NCBI GenBank assembly: GCA_027382625.1
Contig: JAJKFJ010021903.1
Location: 1-64,000 of the forward strand
Origin: Tetmemena sp. SeJ-2015
Lineage: Eukaryota > Ciliophora > Spirotrichea > Sporadotrichida > Oxytrichidae
DNA: 64,000 nucleotides
Direction of reading: 5' to 3'
A program made the position numbers and the translations under genes. Shown one piece after another: positions 1 to 10,753 of the stretch (within the stretch, counting starts at the first letter, position 1; the number at the start of each line of letters is the position of its first letter). Under the pieces are notes generated by a model. The model worked only from the letters and a program-made list of their open reading frames with translations, ran no database searches and had not been told where the DNA came from.

Positions 1-8
1 TGTATTTT

Positions 9-3000
9 TCAGTCTTTAATTTTATCAAACTAGATTATTAGGAATTAAGCATCCCTAACGGGCATATAATACTTAATCGATTTAAAGTAATTCACAGGCG
101 TAAACTCCCTTGAATCAAGTTGTGCCACGTTCACCGCGAAAAGCCCATTCGTCAGTGAGTTTAGTATGACGCACTTCCAAAACCCCAAAACCCCATAATA
201 TGATTAAGAAAGTGAAAATAAGTTGTTGTATAATTAATTTCTTTTATTAATACTTATAATCATGCTAAATTTTAACCTAAACAGGCAATCTAAAGTCTTC
301 TAGGAAGGTGACCCTGACGTCGTCTGTCTCATATTCTCTGAAATTTTATAACTTTAAGTGCTTGCTCTTCCGATCTAGTGTTAGGTTTCATAGGTTGCTT
401 GATTTACTAACTTAGTTTACGAACTTTTTCAAAGGTTCTGATACCTTGTTCATCTTAGAATGTTCTTGTTGCGAAGTATATTGCATCATCTTCACTTTCA
501 CACGTAGTATTCCTCTGGTTTCATTTCGCATTCAAGTATGATTGCAACTATAGACAAAATGTACACTTGCACTGAACCGTTGAGCCAAGTCTGTCTCTAT
601 GGAAAGTTAGCCTGCAGTTCCTTGCACCGATGCTTCCTCAATTGAAATCTTCTTCTTACAACTCTGTTGAAGTCTAATTTTAAATGCTCGGACTGGTTCA
701 AAGTTTATCATGATGTCCTCTGGCTTGAGATCTCTGTGCACGATCCCAACTCAATGCACTCCATCATCCTCTAACGAGGTCAGGTGAGAATAGCAGTAAG
801 CTATTACTTGTTGCCCCTCGTGCTGAGAAATTCTCTTAGTGTGATCTCCCATTAGAAGGCGAATGGCGATATAATCATGATCGATAAGAACAACAGCAAG
901 ATGACTAGTTCAATTTTTGTCCCTCGCTTCTCTCAACACTGTAAGTTCGTTCGCGAACTCAAGAGACCTCTCTCTTCCTTCTTTACAAGTATTCGTAAGG
1001 GAAGATCTTGAAGCATACTCTTCTGTATGATGGTGTCTCTTCGCTTTCCATCAGCAAGTGGAGGTAATTTTAAACACACTCCTCCAAAGTTAAAACTCTC
1101 AAGCATGGAATCTTGCTTTAAGCTAGCTGAAACTTTAATGACACCATACACCTAAGGCTTCTGATTCACGAACTCAATCTTCCTCTTGTTCTCCTCTTGC
1201 TTCCTCTTTAGTTGAACCTTTTAAGGTATCGTGCTTGCTCTTAGCTGGCACCTCTTTAAAGTTTCTTTATCCTCCAATTACGAACTCAGCCATGTGCTTC
1301 TTCTCCATGTGTTCTTGAGGAAAGCAGATTGAGAGAATGTCTGCTCACAAGTTGAGCAGGATAGCGACCGTCCACTTTCTAATGTTCATATAGATCTTAG
1401 GTTTTGTCTGAGTGGACTTCCTTGTGTGCCGCTTCAGGCTCTGAGGATATTCGAACTGTCGTTTACATTACTCGCATTTCAAAAAGTTCTTCTCCTCATT
1501 GATCTTGGAGCAGCACAAGAGGAGCATCAGGTGCGATAGTTTTAAACGCCCACCGACTTCTCCTCTTGGCTTGAATTTAAAGCACAGAGATCTCTCGCTC
1601 GAGCTCAAGTTCAAAGAGCTCTCCCTTGCATTTTGCACACCGCATCTTGTTTGGTTGCTGTTCCGAACATTTGTTTAGCTTGTTGTTTGCTAAGGTTGTA
1701 CTTGTCTCTTAGCTAGGTTGGTTTGCCATCTTAAATTCAAATTTTAAATTATGAAGAGCCCGCCCGACTTATTATTATGTATGCTGTTGCCTAGGTGCAG
1801 AGCACTCAGGAGAACATCAGAGTGCAAAAGATGTCAGTTATTGTGTTCTTCATCTTTCTTATTTATTATTAGATAGCTTCCATATTTATCTCTTATTCGG
1901 CTTATTTTGCTACGAATTAAGTTCAAAACGCAGTTAGTAGTGCTACTAATGCCCCGTTGGCAAACCATGTTAGTAATGTCGACGTCACGAAAGGCTTAAA
2001 AATAGCTGCCACTAATTTCATTGCAACGCGATTGAACTGCTACTAATAAAGTTGCAGCAACTTTAGTATTTGCTACTAATTAAGTTTTAAGTATAATTAG
2101 TATTAATTTAACGGAGCCACCACATATAAAAAGAGCTCCATTTCACAACTTGCACCTGATTCCCTTAGTTCTCTAGCTGTATCTATTTCAGCTTGTCATT
2201 CTATAGAATCTCACTATTAAATAGTAAGACTTTAGCTTCCTGATCTGGATCTAGATCAATAATAATAACTTTGAATTTCAAATAGAATAACGAGTACTCG
2301 AGCAAGATGTTGGAAAACTTGAATGTTAAGCGATTAAGAGTTGAAGCGCAAGAGATGAGCAACAGGTTCCGAAGCAAGCAAGACCTCTACAGGTACCTCA
2401 CTTAGCAAAAGGTAAGAAGCTCTCATATGGATAAACAATAATCTTAGTTGGTGTGTTCCTTCCGACAATGTATTGAACCAAAGATCCGTCTCAAAAGCAA
2501 TTCTGGCTGATGAGAAGAAAGCTCTCAAACAATCGATGTCAACTGATGGAGATCCCAACTATCCTGAGATCTAGTCACTAAGTATGTATGACGATGCGCG
2601 ATGGAGATCCGGAGGTTGCTCTATTTCCTTCCTAACAAGGAACAACTCTCAAACAAGTGGCCAGAACGAAGGTGCTTCTTTGGCGTCCTTGCTACTGTAC
2701 GTGCAGAGTACTTCAAAGAGATCATTGAAGATCACACAGGAAGAGATTCTAATAGAGGAGAACGACCCAAAGAGATCAAAGAATAGTTATCAGCGACGAA
2801 TGTTGAGCAGCTTCAGAAGTATTCCTACTTCTCTATTAAGTTTTAGAGTTTAACTGTGTAGAGAAACCTGGACTGGCATACTTAATGAAGAGGAGAGCAA
2901 AACGGGGAGAGAGCCCAAAGGGTATTTCAGAGCACCGGAAGCAAAATACAAGCACTGAGGTGAACAAGCGTCTATCACTATACAAACTTAGGGACGACGA

Positions 3001-4445
3001 GGATGCACATAGATGCGGAGCAGGTTCGAAGATGAGGAAAGATCGGTCCTTCTGGCCCAACAGAAGAGAGAAAGGAACTTCAGGAATCCCTTCTTCCCAG
3101 ATAAGCAAAAGTGACTTAAGTTATTAAGTTAAGCTTACATACTTTTCCTAAATATTCACTCTACCATATCTCGCTCTTCCGATCTTTTGTCTTCTCTTCT
3201 TCCACTCTCTTACAACTACTCACTATTTAAATCCTCTGTATCGATAGCTTAATCATGCATCAAAGTGATAGAGCAGCAGCTTCTTATAGTGTCCCTTAAC
3301 TAAGTTCCAGTAAAACTCATGCCGTTGAACTCTGGCGAGTATGGAACATTAAAAACAGGAGTGATGTTCATCTCAGCGTATGCCTTCTTCGCTTCCTTTG
3401 TCTTGTGTACGCTGAGGTTGTCAACGAGTAGAAACGATCTCACCGTCTGTGATCTTCTCTCTGAGCTTCTTAAGGAACGCAACATACTGCTCTCGCTTGA
3501 TAGAGCGAGGATGAAGGACATAAGCTTCTAAGCTGAGTCTTCGCTGATTCCTGCAAGTAACGCACTTGTAGTTATATTTACTTTCTACTCGTAAACTTCT
3601 ATGTTATCGTGCTTCTTGTACCAACTCTTCTTCATGAAGGTGTTGTGTGTGAACACAGCTTCGTCAGCACATACAAACTTCACGCTATCCCTCTCACACC
3701 TGAGCAGCTAGTCTAAATATATTTCAGATATTATATAAAATGGCTTAGTGAAGTCTATAACGCGCTTCACTCGATTCACAGTTTTGTACGTTATGCCATT
3801 TCAACGATAGATGTTTGCTACAGTCTACGGAGAGATCTTGAGATAAGGAAACTATCTATGGAAGATCTTCGCGCGCTACTCCAAATTGAAGTGCGCTTAG
3901 TGGCGAAGAGTTTGAGGATCAATCAAATAATTGATGTGCACATCTTGAAACTTAGAAGTGCGATGAGGAACAGCTGCAACTCCTAACTTTCTGCAAAGCA
4001 ACTTTCAAATGCGAGAGTATAGTGCGCGCTGGCACTCTCAACATTTTTGCGATGGAGTTTGATGTTGAGAACTGGCTATTACTACTGATAAGGTGACTAC
4101 ATCCATACCTTAGAGTCAAAATGAAACTGAGATAGGATGGATTATGTAGTTATTTTTGAGTAATTTCGCGTTTGACTCGCATGATTATAAGTATTAATAA
4201 AGAAATTAATTATACACAACTTATTTTCACTTTCTTATCATATTATGGGGTTTTGACTACCTCCCTTTATAGAGATGGAGGAGGATCTCTACTTGGTCTT
4301 GCCAATCTAGCTCCACTGATATCGACCTGAAATCCACCGGCTTTCCCAAAGGTTACCGCAAAAACCCAACGTCCAATGCTGATCAGGCGCGGAAAGGGAG
4401 GAAAAAATAGCAACCGGTACTTACCTACTTAGTGGCTCAGATCTT
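9..4445 (-). CDS. C-terminal part of an unknown gene, split by a TBE transposon
   Basis: Two coding stretches on the minus strand flank the transposon. The upstream one (about 4445 down to 4256) contains a GT-AG intron (GTAAGTACC...CTGATCAG, about 4388-4433) and reads into VDFRSISVELDWQDQ and ILLHLYKGRQ. The downstream one (172 down to 9) reads CVILNSLTNGLFAVN, AQLDSREFTPVNYF and KYYMPVRDA and stops at TGA (9-11). If the element and one copy of the ACT flank are removed, the frame runs through the joint as KGRQ-CVIL. The last codons before the stop are AT-rich and may be IES rather than exon. I do not recognise the family. The 5' limit near 4445 is where coding quality is lost. Confidence 0.55.
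178..265 (+). repeat. TBE left inverted terminal repeat
   Basis: The repeat begins CAAAACCCCAAAACCCC (178-194), followed by AT-rich sequence ending CATGC at 265. It matches the reverse complement of 4179-4255 with a few single-base length differences, and carries one extra 8-bp C4A4 unit. Confidence 0.93.
540..1729 (-). pseudogene. TBE 57-kDa-type ORF: zinc finger plus protein kinase, decayed
   Basis: Reading on the minus strand from ATG at 1729 (MANQPSQETSTTL), there is a Cys pair (MRCAKCKGELF). A C2H2-like finger follows near 1500-1410 (LKCEQCKRQFEYPQ, then SLKRHTRK). Near 740-700 comes a protein-kinase catalytic loop, GIVHRDLKPEDIM, with SARGHH-like frames around it. The published TBE 57-kDa protein is described as having zinc-finger and kinase domains, so the domain content fits. 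The frame changes several times between these motifs, so this copy is not intact. Its 3' limit is uncertain. Confidence 0.75.
1730..2306. promoter_or_regulatory. Divergent spacer of the TBE with reiterated TGCTACTAAT motif
   Basis: This region lies between the minus-strand kinase ORF and the plus-strand small ORF, whose starts point away from each other, so it probably carries both promoters. It contains TGCTACTAAT or close variants at 1941-1950, 2005-2016, 2037-2046 and 2071-2080. No open frame of note is present. The regulatory role is inference. Confidence 0.4.
2307..3127 (+). pseudogene. TBE 22-kDa-type ORF, frameshifted
   Basis: It starts at ATG 2307 (MLENLNVKRLRVEAQEMSNR) and stays open to a TGA near 2508. 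Coding-like sequence then continues in other frames: DARWRSGGCSISFLTRNN from about 2590, and KRRAKRGESPKGISE from about 2890. Position and strand match the small middle ORF of TBE elements, whose function is unknown. The several frame changes mean this copy is broken, or that the assembly here is imperfect. Confidence 0.55.
3253..4182 (-). pseudogene. TBE 42-kDa-type transposase (IS630/Tc1-mariner superfamily D,D,E), decayed
   Basis: On the minus strand the N-terminal part (MRVKREITQKQLHNPS) leads to a helix-turn-helix-like stretch (ISPQTVANIYR). The three acidic catalytic positions follow: VCADEAVFTH (first D), LLVDNLSVHKT (second D), and VPYSPEFNG followed, after a one-base slip, by EFYW (the E). 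An in-frame TGA sits just after NIYR, frame changes occur in the N-terminal third, and one base is out of register at the catalytic E. The catalytic residues themselves are still readable. A stop TGA at 3253-3255 closes the frame ending HFDA. Confidence 0.85.
4179..4255 (-). repeat. TBE right inverted terminal repeat
   Basis: This is the inverted copy of 178-265. It ends GGGGTTTTG (4247-4255) directly before ACT. Only one telomeric unit is present instead of two. The start codon of the transposase ORF (4182) lies at the inner edge of this repeat. Confidence 0.93.
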
Positions 4446-4534
4446 AATTTTACCAAATATATACTTTAATAAAATTCTCAACTATAAAGAATACCTTTCA
4501 TGAGGCTATTTAAAATTTATTTAGAATTTTAAAG

Positions 4535-5054
4535 ACTCAGGATTTTTACTTTTAACCTGTGATTTGGACTCCCTACGAGTAGAAAATAGAATACTCGAGG
4601 CCTGGCTTGGACGAAGATGTCAATACTTTTACCGTTATAGTGACTGGCTCACGATATCTTGAGTTAGCAAGTATCAGGTGGGAGGTCTATGATAATGCTA
4701 GGGTCATAATTTATTATCTTATCAAGTAAAAAAACTGATTTAATGTCACTAGTGGCTCTTTCATTGACAGCTATATCTACGATTAGCCTATTTTAGACTA
4801 AACAAATACTAACTAAAATAAAATAATTTGAATAAAAGATAATTTTTTAATATAACTTTTCAAGATAAAAATACAATCTTTTGAACTTATGGAAGGTTTA
4901 TGATTTATTTGAGTTCAATTACTACAATAGGAGAAACTGGTAGGAGGATCGTTTCACAGGCAGCTTTTTCGAACTTTACACGCCATCCTTCTACGACAAA
5001 CTCGTGGAATATAAGATCTTAGGCTCTCATCCCTACTTCTCCTTCGAATTCTGA
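4535..5054 (+). pseudogene. Array copy A: 3' part only of a secreted-protein gene
   Basis: Three coding blocks are separated by short AT-rich segments: TQDFYFQPVIWTPYEQ...EYSRPGLDEDVNTFTV (4535-4732), SFIDSYIYDQPILDQ (4752-4806) and RRNWQEDRFTGSFFELY ... ending FSFEF and TGA at 5052-5054. They align block for block with copies B and C downstream. The 5' blocks present in B and C (signal peptide, TYDTYY block, FMGAVYG block) are absent. The region to the left is instead occupied by an unrelated minus-strand gene. It is either a truncated duplicate or its 5' segments lie outside the window. The segments between blocks may be introns or IESs. Confidence 0.7.
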
Positions 5055-6769
5055 GAATCGTCCCTTGCTCCCTACTTATAATGACTGAGTGAGAGAGAGA
5101 CTCTGAAATTTTAACTCCAACAATGATGAATCGTTACAGGTTTTTACTGAGTATAATAAAAGTGAATTATCATAAGCCAGCCAATTAAAATAATTTACAA
5201 AGGTAGATTTTTTAAGTTTCAGGTTCATAAACTCTTGAGAAAATAGAACGTTACAGGTTTAAAGATTATGAACCTTTGATTTATAATATAATTTAACGCC
5301 ATTTAATTAGTAAGTAAGGGATAAACATATTTTTAAAAATTATATTTCAAATTCTAACTATGTCAAAATAAAATATCTGAAATGATTGTCTATTAAATAT
5401 ATATTCAAAACTAGGGTGCACTTCTTTTAACCTTTATGTAATTGTTTAAGCGAAAAATGTTTCTCAATTAAATTTGAAGAAGTAGACTAACTTAACTCTA
5501 AAAAGATTAGTTCAATATACAAATAATAATGAAACTGTCTTTGAATATTTCGCTTTAATAAGATACGAGACCTGCATTTTTAAATCCAAAATGATTAAAA
5601 TAATTTAATTCTTACAAAAACAAGTTTCTTTGTTTTTAAATTTAAAGCATACGGTAGAAGTTTTATTTTAATATTAACATTTATATTCAATATTAATTTT
5701 TATAAAAGTAAAATTTCATTTTTTACTTTTAATTAATCATTTAAGTTAAAATAAAAATGCATTTTATTGTACATTAACTCAACGAAATTGACGTTTTAAT
5801 GAAAAATTTCACCCAAAAAAATACCAATTTTATTCTTGTTTAAAAGCAAATTTTGGTGCTATTTTGCAATTTGAGATATATTTTACTTAGAGTAGCAAAG
5901 GAAGAAAAGAATTGCTCAGTATTTTAAAGAAAAGGAAGTTCTACTTTTGAAATAGTTTGTACTAAAATCTAAAATTGAAAAAAATAAACTAAAAAATTAT
6001 TAAACAATTGCAATTAAGCTTTTTTAAGAGCTGATTTTTGCAATTCATGGTGATTAAAATGCTTCCATTATATATAATCAATTAAATTAAAAGAACTTTT
6101 TAACCAGTTATACACATATTTTTTCTAGCCCATTTAACTAAAAACTTGACCTAAACCTATGTTTAGATCGTTGATAAAATTAAATTTAACTATTCAAATA
6201 ATCTGCTCTCTTCAATAAAGAAGAGTTAATATAATTTACAAAGATAGAAATCTCTTTAACTAATAGATTTAAATTTAGATTCAAATATTCTAGATAATCA
6301 TTTCTCTCAATAATCTCACTACTTTATCACAAAAAAAAAAACAACTTAAAACTCCTCTAATGTTTTAGTTTTAAGAAAACTTATTTTATATAATACCTAA
6401 AGATTTAGTAACTGATCACTTTAATGATCATTAAAATTGGATAATTCTTGCTATTTTGAGAGAGAATTATTTCTTTATTTAGAGTATCAAATTTAAGAAT
6501 TAGTAAAAGTTAAAATTGCTCAACTAAATTTACCTGGTTCATGATTTAATGTATAATGTTTAGCTCTCGCTTTATCAAGCCCTCCTCTTAAAATAGATTT
6601 AAAATATTTAAGGGTGTATAGCACTAGTGGTTTATAATATTTTAGTAATTAAGCTAAACCATATCTACCTCTAACTTAAATATAGATGATCAAGACATAA
6701 ATTTCTTAAGGATTAGAAATATTTTTATTTTGAATTCTAATTTACATTTTAATTGAGCACTAGGCTGGT
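5055..6769. other. AT-rich spacer, downstream flank of copy A
   Basis: No coding signal is visible. Short stretches match the spacers after copies B and C, for example a GAGAAAA...GAACGTTACAGG stretch soon after each stop codon and a TTAACTCAACxAAATTGAC stretch near 5775 and 9068. The duplicated unit therefore included flanking DNA. Confidence 0.6.
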
Positions 6770-8100
6770 GCTCGTGGCTCTTGTTTGCTTCAGGGATGGT
6801 GAGTAAAATATACTGGCCAGATGTATTCAGCAATAAATACACTCTCCTAGAATCTGAATAGACTTAAATAACTTTCTCATATTCTACAGAAGCAACCTAC
6901 GATACTTATTATGAAGGAATCAAGCAAGATCAAAATTATCAGGGCTTCATAATAATATAATTATACGACTTTATAGTATCTTTTATAATAAAAAATATTC
7001 AGATTAAAGATAATTTTTAATTCATTCATATTTTGATTAAGTTCATGGGGGCTGTGTATGGGCTAGAATTTGACAGCTAGGTATAGCTCAGCGTGCATTA
7101 CTATATTCTGAACTTCTATGAAAACACTCAATCATAAATTTATTGCAAAATTTAAATATTGCTAAAAATTAATTTTATTAAAGAAATAATAATGGAGTAA
7201 GAGGTTGCTAATGAAGGTACTCAACTATATTAAATTCTTAGAATAATTTTTTCTGCAATTCTTTTTGCTCTGTTGAATGATAATTAGTCTCAAGATATGA
7301 GGAAACAATGAAATTTGATAATGAGAGATCTCAAACATTGACCTGTTGGGTGGCACAATAGATATATTTTAAAAGAAACTGATCTTAATTTTTGATTGCA
7401 TCTTGTTAAATATAAAGAGCTTACTACACCCATAAGAAACTATCTGCTTATAATTTAAACTAATCATCTATTGAAATTGAATACTTAAATATAAAATATC
7501 TTTAATTAGTTAATATAAAAATTAATTGCTTTAAATTAACATACAGAGTTAATTTAAGAATATAAAGTAAAATTTAAAAGACTCAGAACTTTTTCATTTA
7601 TCCTTTGTATTGGATTCCCTACGAGTAGAAAATAGAATACTCAAGGCCTGGCTTAGACGAAGATGTCCAGACATTTAGCATGATAGTGACTGGCTCACGA
7701 TAACTTGACTTATTAAGAGTCAATTGGTGGATCTCTGATAACGCAAAGGTCATAATTTATTTTCTTTCTTATTGAACAATTAAATTAATGTCACTCAAGG
7801 CTCTTTCATTCACAGTTATATCTACGACCTGCCTATTTTCGACTAAACAGATTTTTAATTAGAGAGCAAAGCATTTAGAAACTAAGTTATCGCTATTTTT
7901 TATGAAATAAGATTTAATTTTCTTAATCTCAAATTTAAATGGTTTACTCTTAATTCTGGTTCGGTGACTACTATGGGAATAGCTGGATGGAGGATCGTTT
8001 CTCAGGCAATTTCTTCAAACTTTACACGCCGTCTTTCTATGGCAAACTCGTGGAAAAGTAGATCATAGGCCGCCATCCCTACTATTCCTTCGTATTCTGA
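6770..8100 (+). CDS. Array copy B: secreted protein of unknown family
   Basis: Blocks in order are: a hydrophobic leader-like stretch (LVLVALVCF, 6770-6800); TYDTYYEGIKQDQNYQGFI (6895-6950); LIKFMGAVYGLEFDS and ILNFYENTQ (7035-7135); TQNFFIYPLYWIPYEQ and EYSRPGLDEDVQTFSM (7577-7770); SFIHSYIYDLPIFDQ (7798-7850); and DRFSGNFFKLYTPSFYG, ending YYSFVF with TGA at 8098-8100. Copy C has an ATG where B has CTG, and B differs by one base a little further on. B may therefore start in a segment not recognised here, or be a pseudogene. Family unknown. Secretion is inferred from the leader. Confidence 0.6.
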
Positions 8101-9335
8101 GAATCATACCTTTCTCCCTACTTTTAATCATTGAGAAGGAGAGTTTCAGGAATTTGATTTTTCAAGGATAAAAATCGTTACAGGTTTAGGCTGAACATAT
8201 AAGGAGCTCATCAAGGCCAGCTAATTAAAATCATAACAAAGAGATATTTAAATGTCAGGTTTATTAAGTTGTACAAACCTTGAGAAAAAGAACGTTACAG
8301 GATTTAATTTACTTTATTTATAATAATTATTTTTAACATGTAGTAATTTGTAATGGTCTGGTAAAAATTATTTCTGGAAAATTAAGTTTTAATTTTATAC
8401 TTATTAGAGAATAATCTCTAAATTATGATGTCTACAATTCACGGATGTAATTTAGAGCAAAGTTTTAAGAAGATTTATGATTTTTTAAAAATATACCCCT
8501 CTCATTCTTCAAATTTTGATATTTTTACTAAAATTGGATTCTAATTTTTATTGCTTGTGGTTGACACCTCTGAAAATATAGTTCTGCATTTTACAAATAA
8601 CAGAGAATTATTCCCCAAAAATATTACATTTAAAATGTATATAGAATATCTTGGCTAAATTTTCAGACTAAGTGAAGTTAAAATTCCCTACAGCCCTCCA
8701 TAATGAAATATTTCATATTCGATGAGTAAAGGAAATTTGGGGTCACTCCTTAAAAATAACAATTCTTGTATTTCAAATTTGAAATACTCTATATAAATAA
8801 AATTAATTTACCATAAATCATTAAGATACACTCTAATGGAGTTAAATTTTTGTGCTCTGTCAAATTATTTAATATAATGCTTCTACTTATAATGAAACTT
8901 ATTTAATCCTTTTAAAAATAGTTATTTTTGTAATATAATCCATAAGTTCCAAACTTTATTCTAAGTATTCATTTAAATTGTATATTGCTATTAGAAAGTG
9001 GCAATTTCACATTTAAATTTTATTACTCATAGTGACAGTAAAAGCAAAATTGAAATTTTTTTATGCATTTAACTCAACTAAATTGACCTCTTTAATGAAA
9101 TTATTGATTAGTGTGCAATAGTTGTCTAAAATGTCATACCCTCTGAGAATAGACAAATTAATTTAAGTTAGAGCACTTCTTGTGATTTCTATAATAAATA
9201 AGTAAAAAAAGCCCAAATAATTTATTCCTCTCAAACTCTAATACAAATGCACAAAAGTCATATTTCATAGGGAGTAATAATTAATACCTCTTTGATAATT
9301 TTTTTAATATATTTTTCTTTAAAGGAGTACTAAAG
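8101..9335. other. AT-rich spacer between array copies B and C
   Basis: No coding signal is seen. It shares short similar stretches with 5055-6769, consistent with duplication of a gene-plus-flank unit. Confidence 0.6.
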
Positions 9336-10359
9336 ATGGTGCTTCTGGCTTTTGTTTCTTCAGTGGTTAGAGGTAGATACTGGCCAGCTGCAGCTGACGA
9401 TAATGAGAGATATACTATCTTTAGATAGTGAAGGGTGCCTCAATCAATTGTTTCTTTGAGGCAGATGTGACATACGATACTTACTATAATGGAATATAGC
9501 CTGATTAAGATTTTCAGGGCTTCATTAAAACCAAATTATCTTTGATTCGCAAAAAGTCTAATTTAAGTTAAGCTAAATTCTTAATTGAATTCATGGGAAC
9601 AGTCTATGGATTAGAGATGGACAGTTTCATGTCGTTCACTGTGGAATACTCGATTCTCAACTTCTATGAAAACACTTAGCGTATAATAAGCATATTTTAT
9701 TAAACCTTTAATTAAATGACTTAGTCATTTTACTTTGAGCCTGTGTATTTGATCCCCTACGAGTAGACAATTGAATACTCAAGACCTGGCTTGGACGAAG
9801 ATGTGAAGACTTTTAGTGTGAAAGTAACTGCCTCAAGATCTTTAAATTTCGCAAACGTAAAGTGGACAGTTTTAACTTTTTAAAAATACTTTTTTAAGGG
9901 TCTTTTTAAATTATATGGATTTTTTAAAAAAACATTTCTAATCCTTTTTTTTCGAAAATTTTAAAAAGGGGGCCAAAAAAAAAGCGGCCTTTTTTTTTTT
10001 TAAAAAATTTTTTTAAAAGGGTATTTTTTCGAATTTTATGGGGCCTTTTTTTCTTGGAACTTTAAAAACAAAAAGGTTTTTAAAATTTTTAAAGCCTTTT
10101 TTAAAAAATTTCCCAAAACATTTTAGAATGAATATTTTTTTGGTTTTTTAATTTTAATTGAAATTTAATTTTTCTTTTTATTCAAAAAGGTTTTTAAAAG
10201 AAAAAATTTTCGGGGGTTAACGATGACGACTAGGCGATAGATTGGACTGAAGGAAGATTCACTGGTAACTTCTTCGAACTTTACACGCCATCCTTCTACG
10301 ATAAACTCGTCGAAAATAAGATCATAGGCCCCCATCCCTACTTCTCCTTTGATTTCTGA
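9336..10359 (+). CDS. Array copy C: secreted protein of unknown family
   Basis: It starts at ATG 9336 with a signal-peptide-like MVLLAFVSSVVRGRYWP. Then come TYDTYYNGIQPDQDFQGFI, FLIEFMGTVYGLEMDSF, YSILNFYENTQ, TQSFYFEPVYLIPYEQ, EYSRPGLDEDVKTFSVKV and, after an abnormal stretch (9866-10210), RFTGNFFELYTPSFYDK ending YFSFDF with TGA at 10357-10359. The block matching SFIDSYIYD of A and B is missing, apparently lost in the abnormal stretch. An intron or IES probably lies between the leader and the TYDTYY block. This is the best candidate for a working member of the array. Remote similarity to 42030-44700 is discussed there. Confidence 0.65.
9866..10210. other. Homopolymer-rich island, probable gap-fill artefact
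   Basis: Long A, T, G and C runs start abruptly in the middle of a conserved coding block of copy C and stop abruptly before the next. The SFIDSYIYD-type block expected here is not found. Composition differs from both coding and ordinary spacer sequence in the window. Confidence 0.6.
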
Positions 10360-10753
10360 GATCAGTAACCTAACTCTTTTCTTTAAATAACAGACTGGAG
10401 AGTCTCAGGAATTTGAATTTTAAAGATTAAAAGCCGTTTCAAGTTTAAGCTGGACATTTATATGACTTCTCAAAGAAAGCCATTTAAAATAGTAAAAAAA
10501 AAAAGGAGGATGCTTTAAGCCTTAGGATTATTATTTACTTGGTGTTAAATTTTTTTGAGAATTAATACGTTACAAATATTTAGGATTATATTTCTTTGAT
10601 TTCATATTTATTATACTTAAATAGATACTTAAAAAACAGGAAGAGTTAAATTACAAAACTTATGAAATAAACTTCAAACTTAACAAGAAATAAATTTGGA
10701 TATAAATTAAGGTATATTGAAATAAAACTATTCGATGATTTTTGTTTCTGCTT

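Larger units (their letters stand above)
176..4255. mobile_element. Telomere-Bearing Element (TBE) transposon
   Basis: The element is about 4.08 kb, the size reported for Oxytricha TBEs. It has inverted terminal repeats starting with C4A4 telomere-like repeats, and three decayed ORFs in TBE arrangement: kinase/zinc finger (minus, left), a small ORF (plus, middle) and a D,D,E transposase (minus, right). It is flanked by ACT at 173-175 and ACT at 4256-4258, fitting the 3-bp ANT target duplication known for TBE1. It lies inside a gene and its removal with one ACT restores that frame. The left end has two bases (TC) before the 17-bp telomeric stretch; the right end has only one C4A4 unit. Confidence 0.92.

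Noticed and set aside
178..194. C4A4 repeats as a true chromosome end
   Set aside because: They lie inside continuous sequence, match an inverted copy 4 kb away, and bound a transposase-bearing element, so they are transposon tips.
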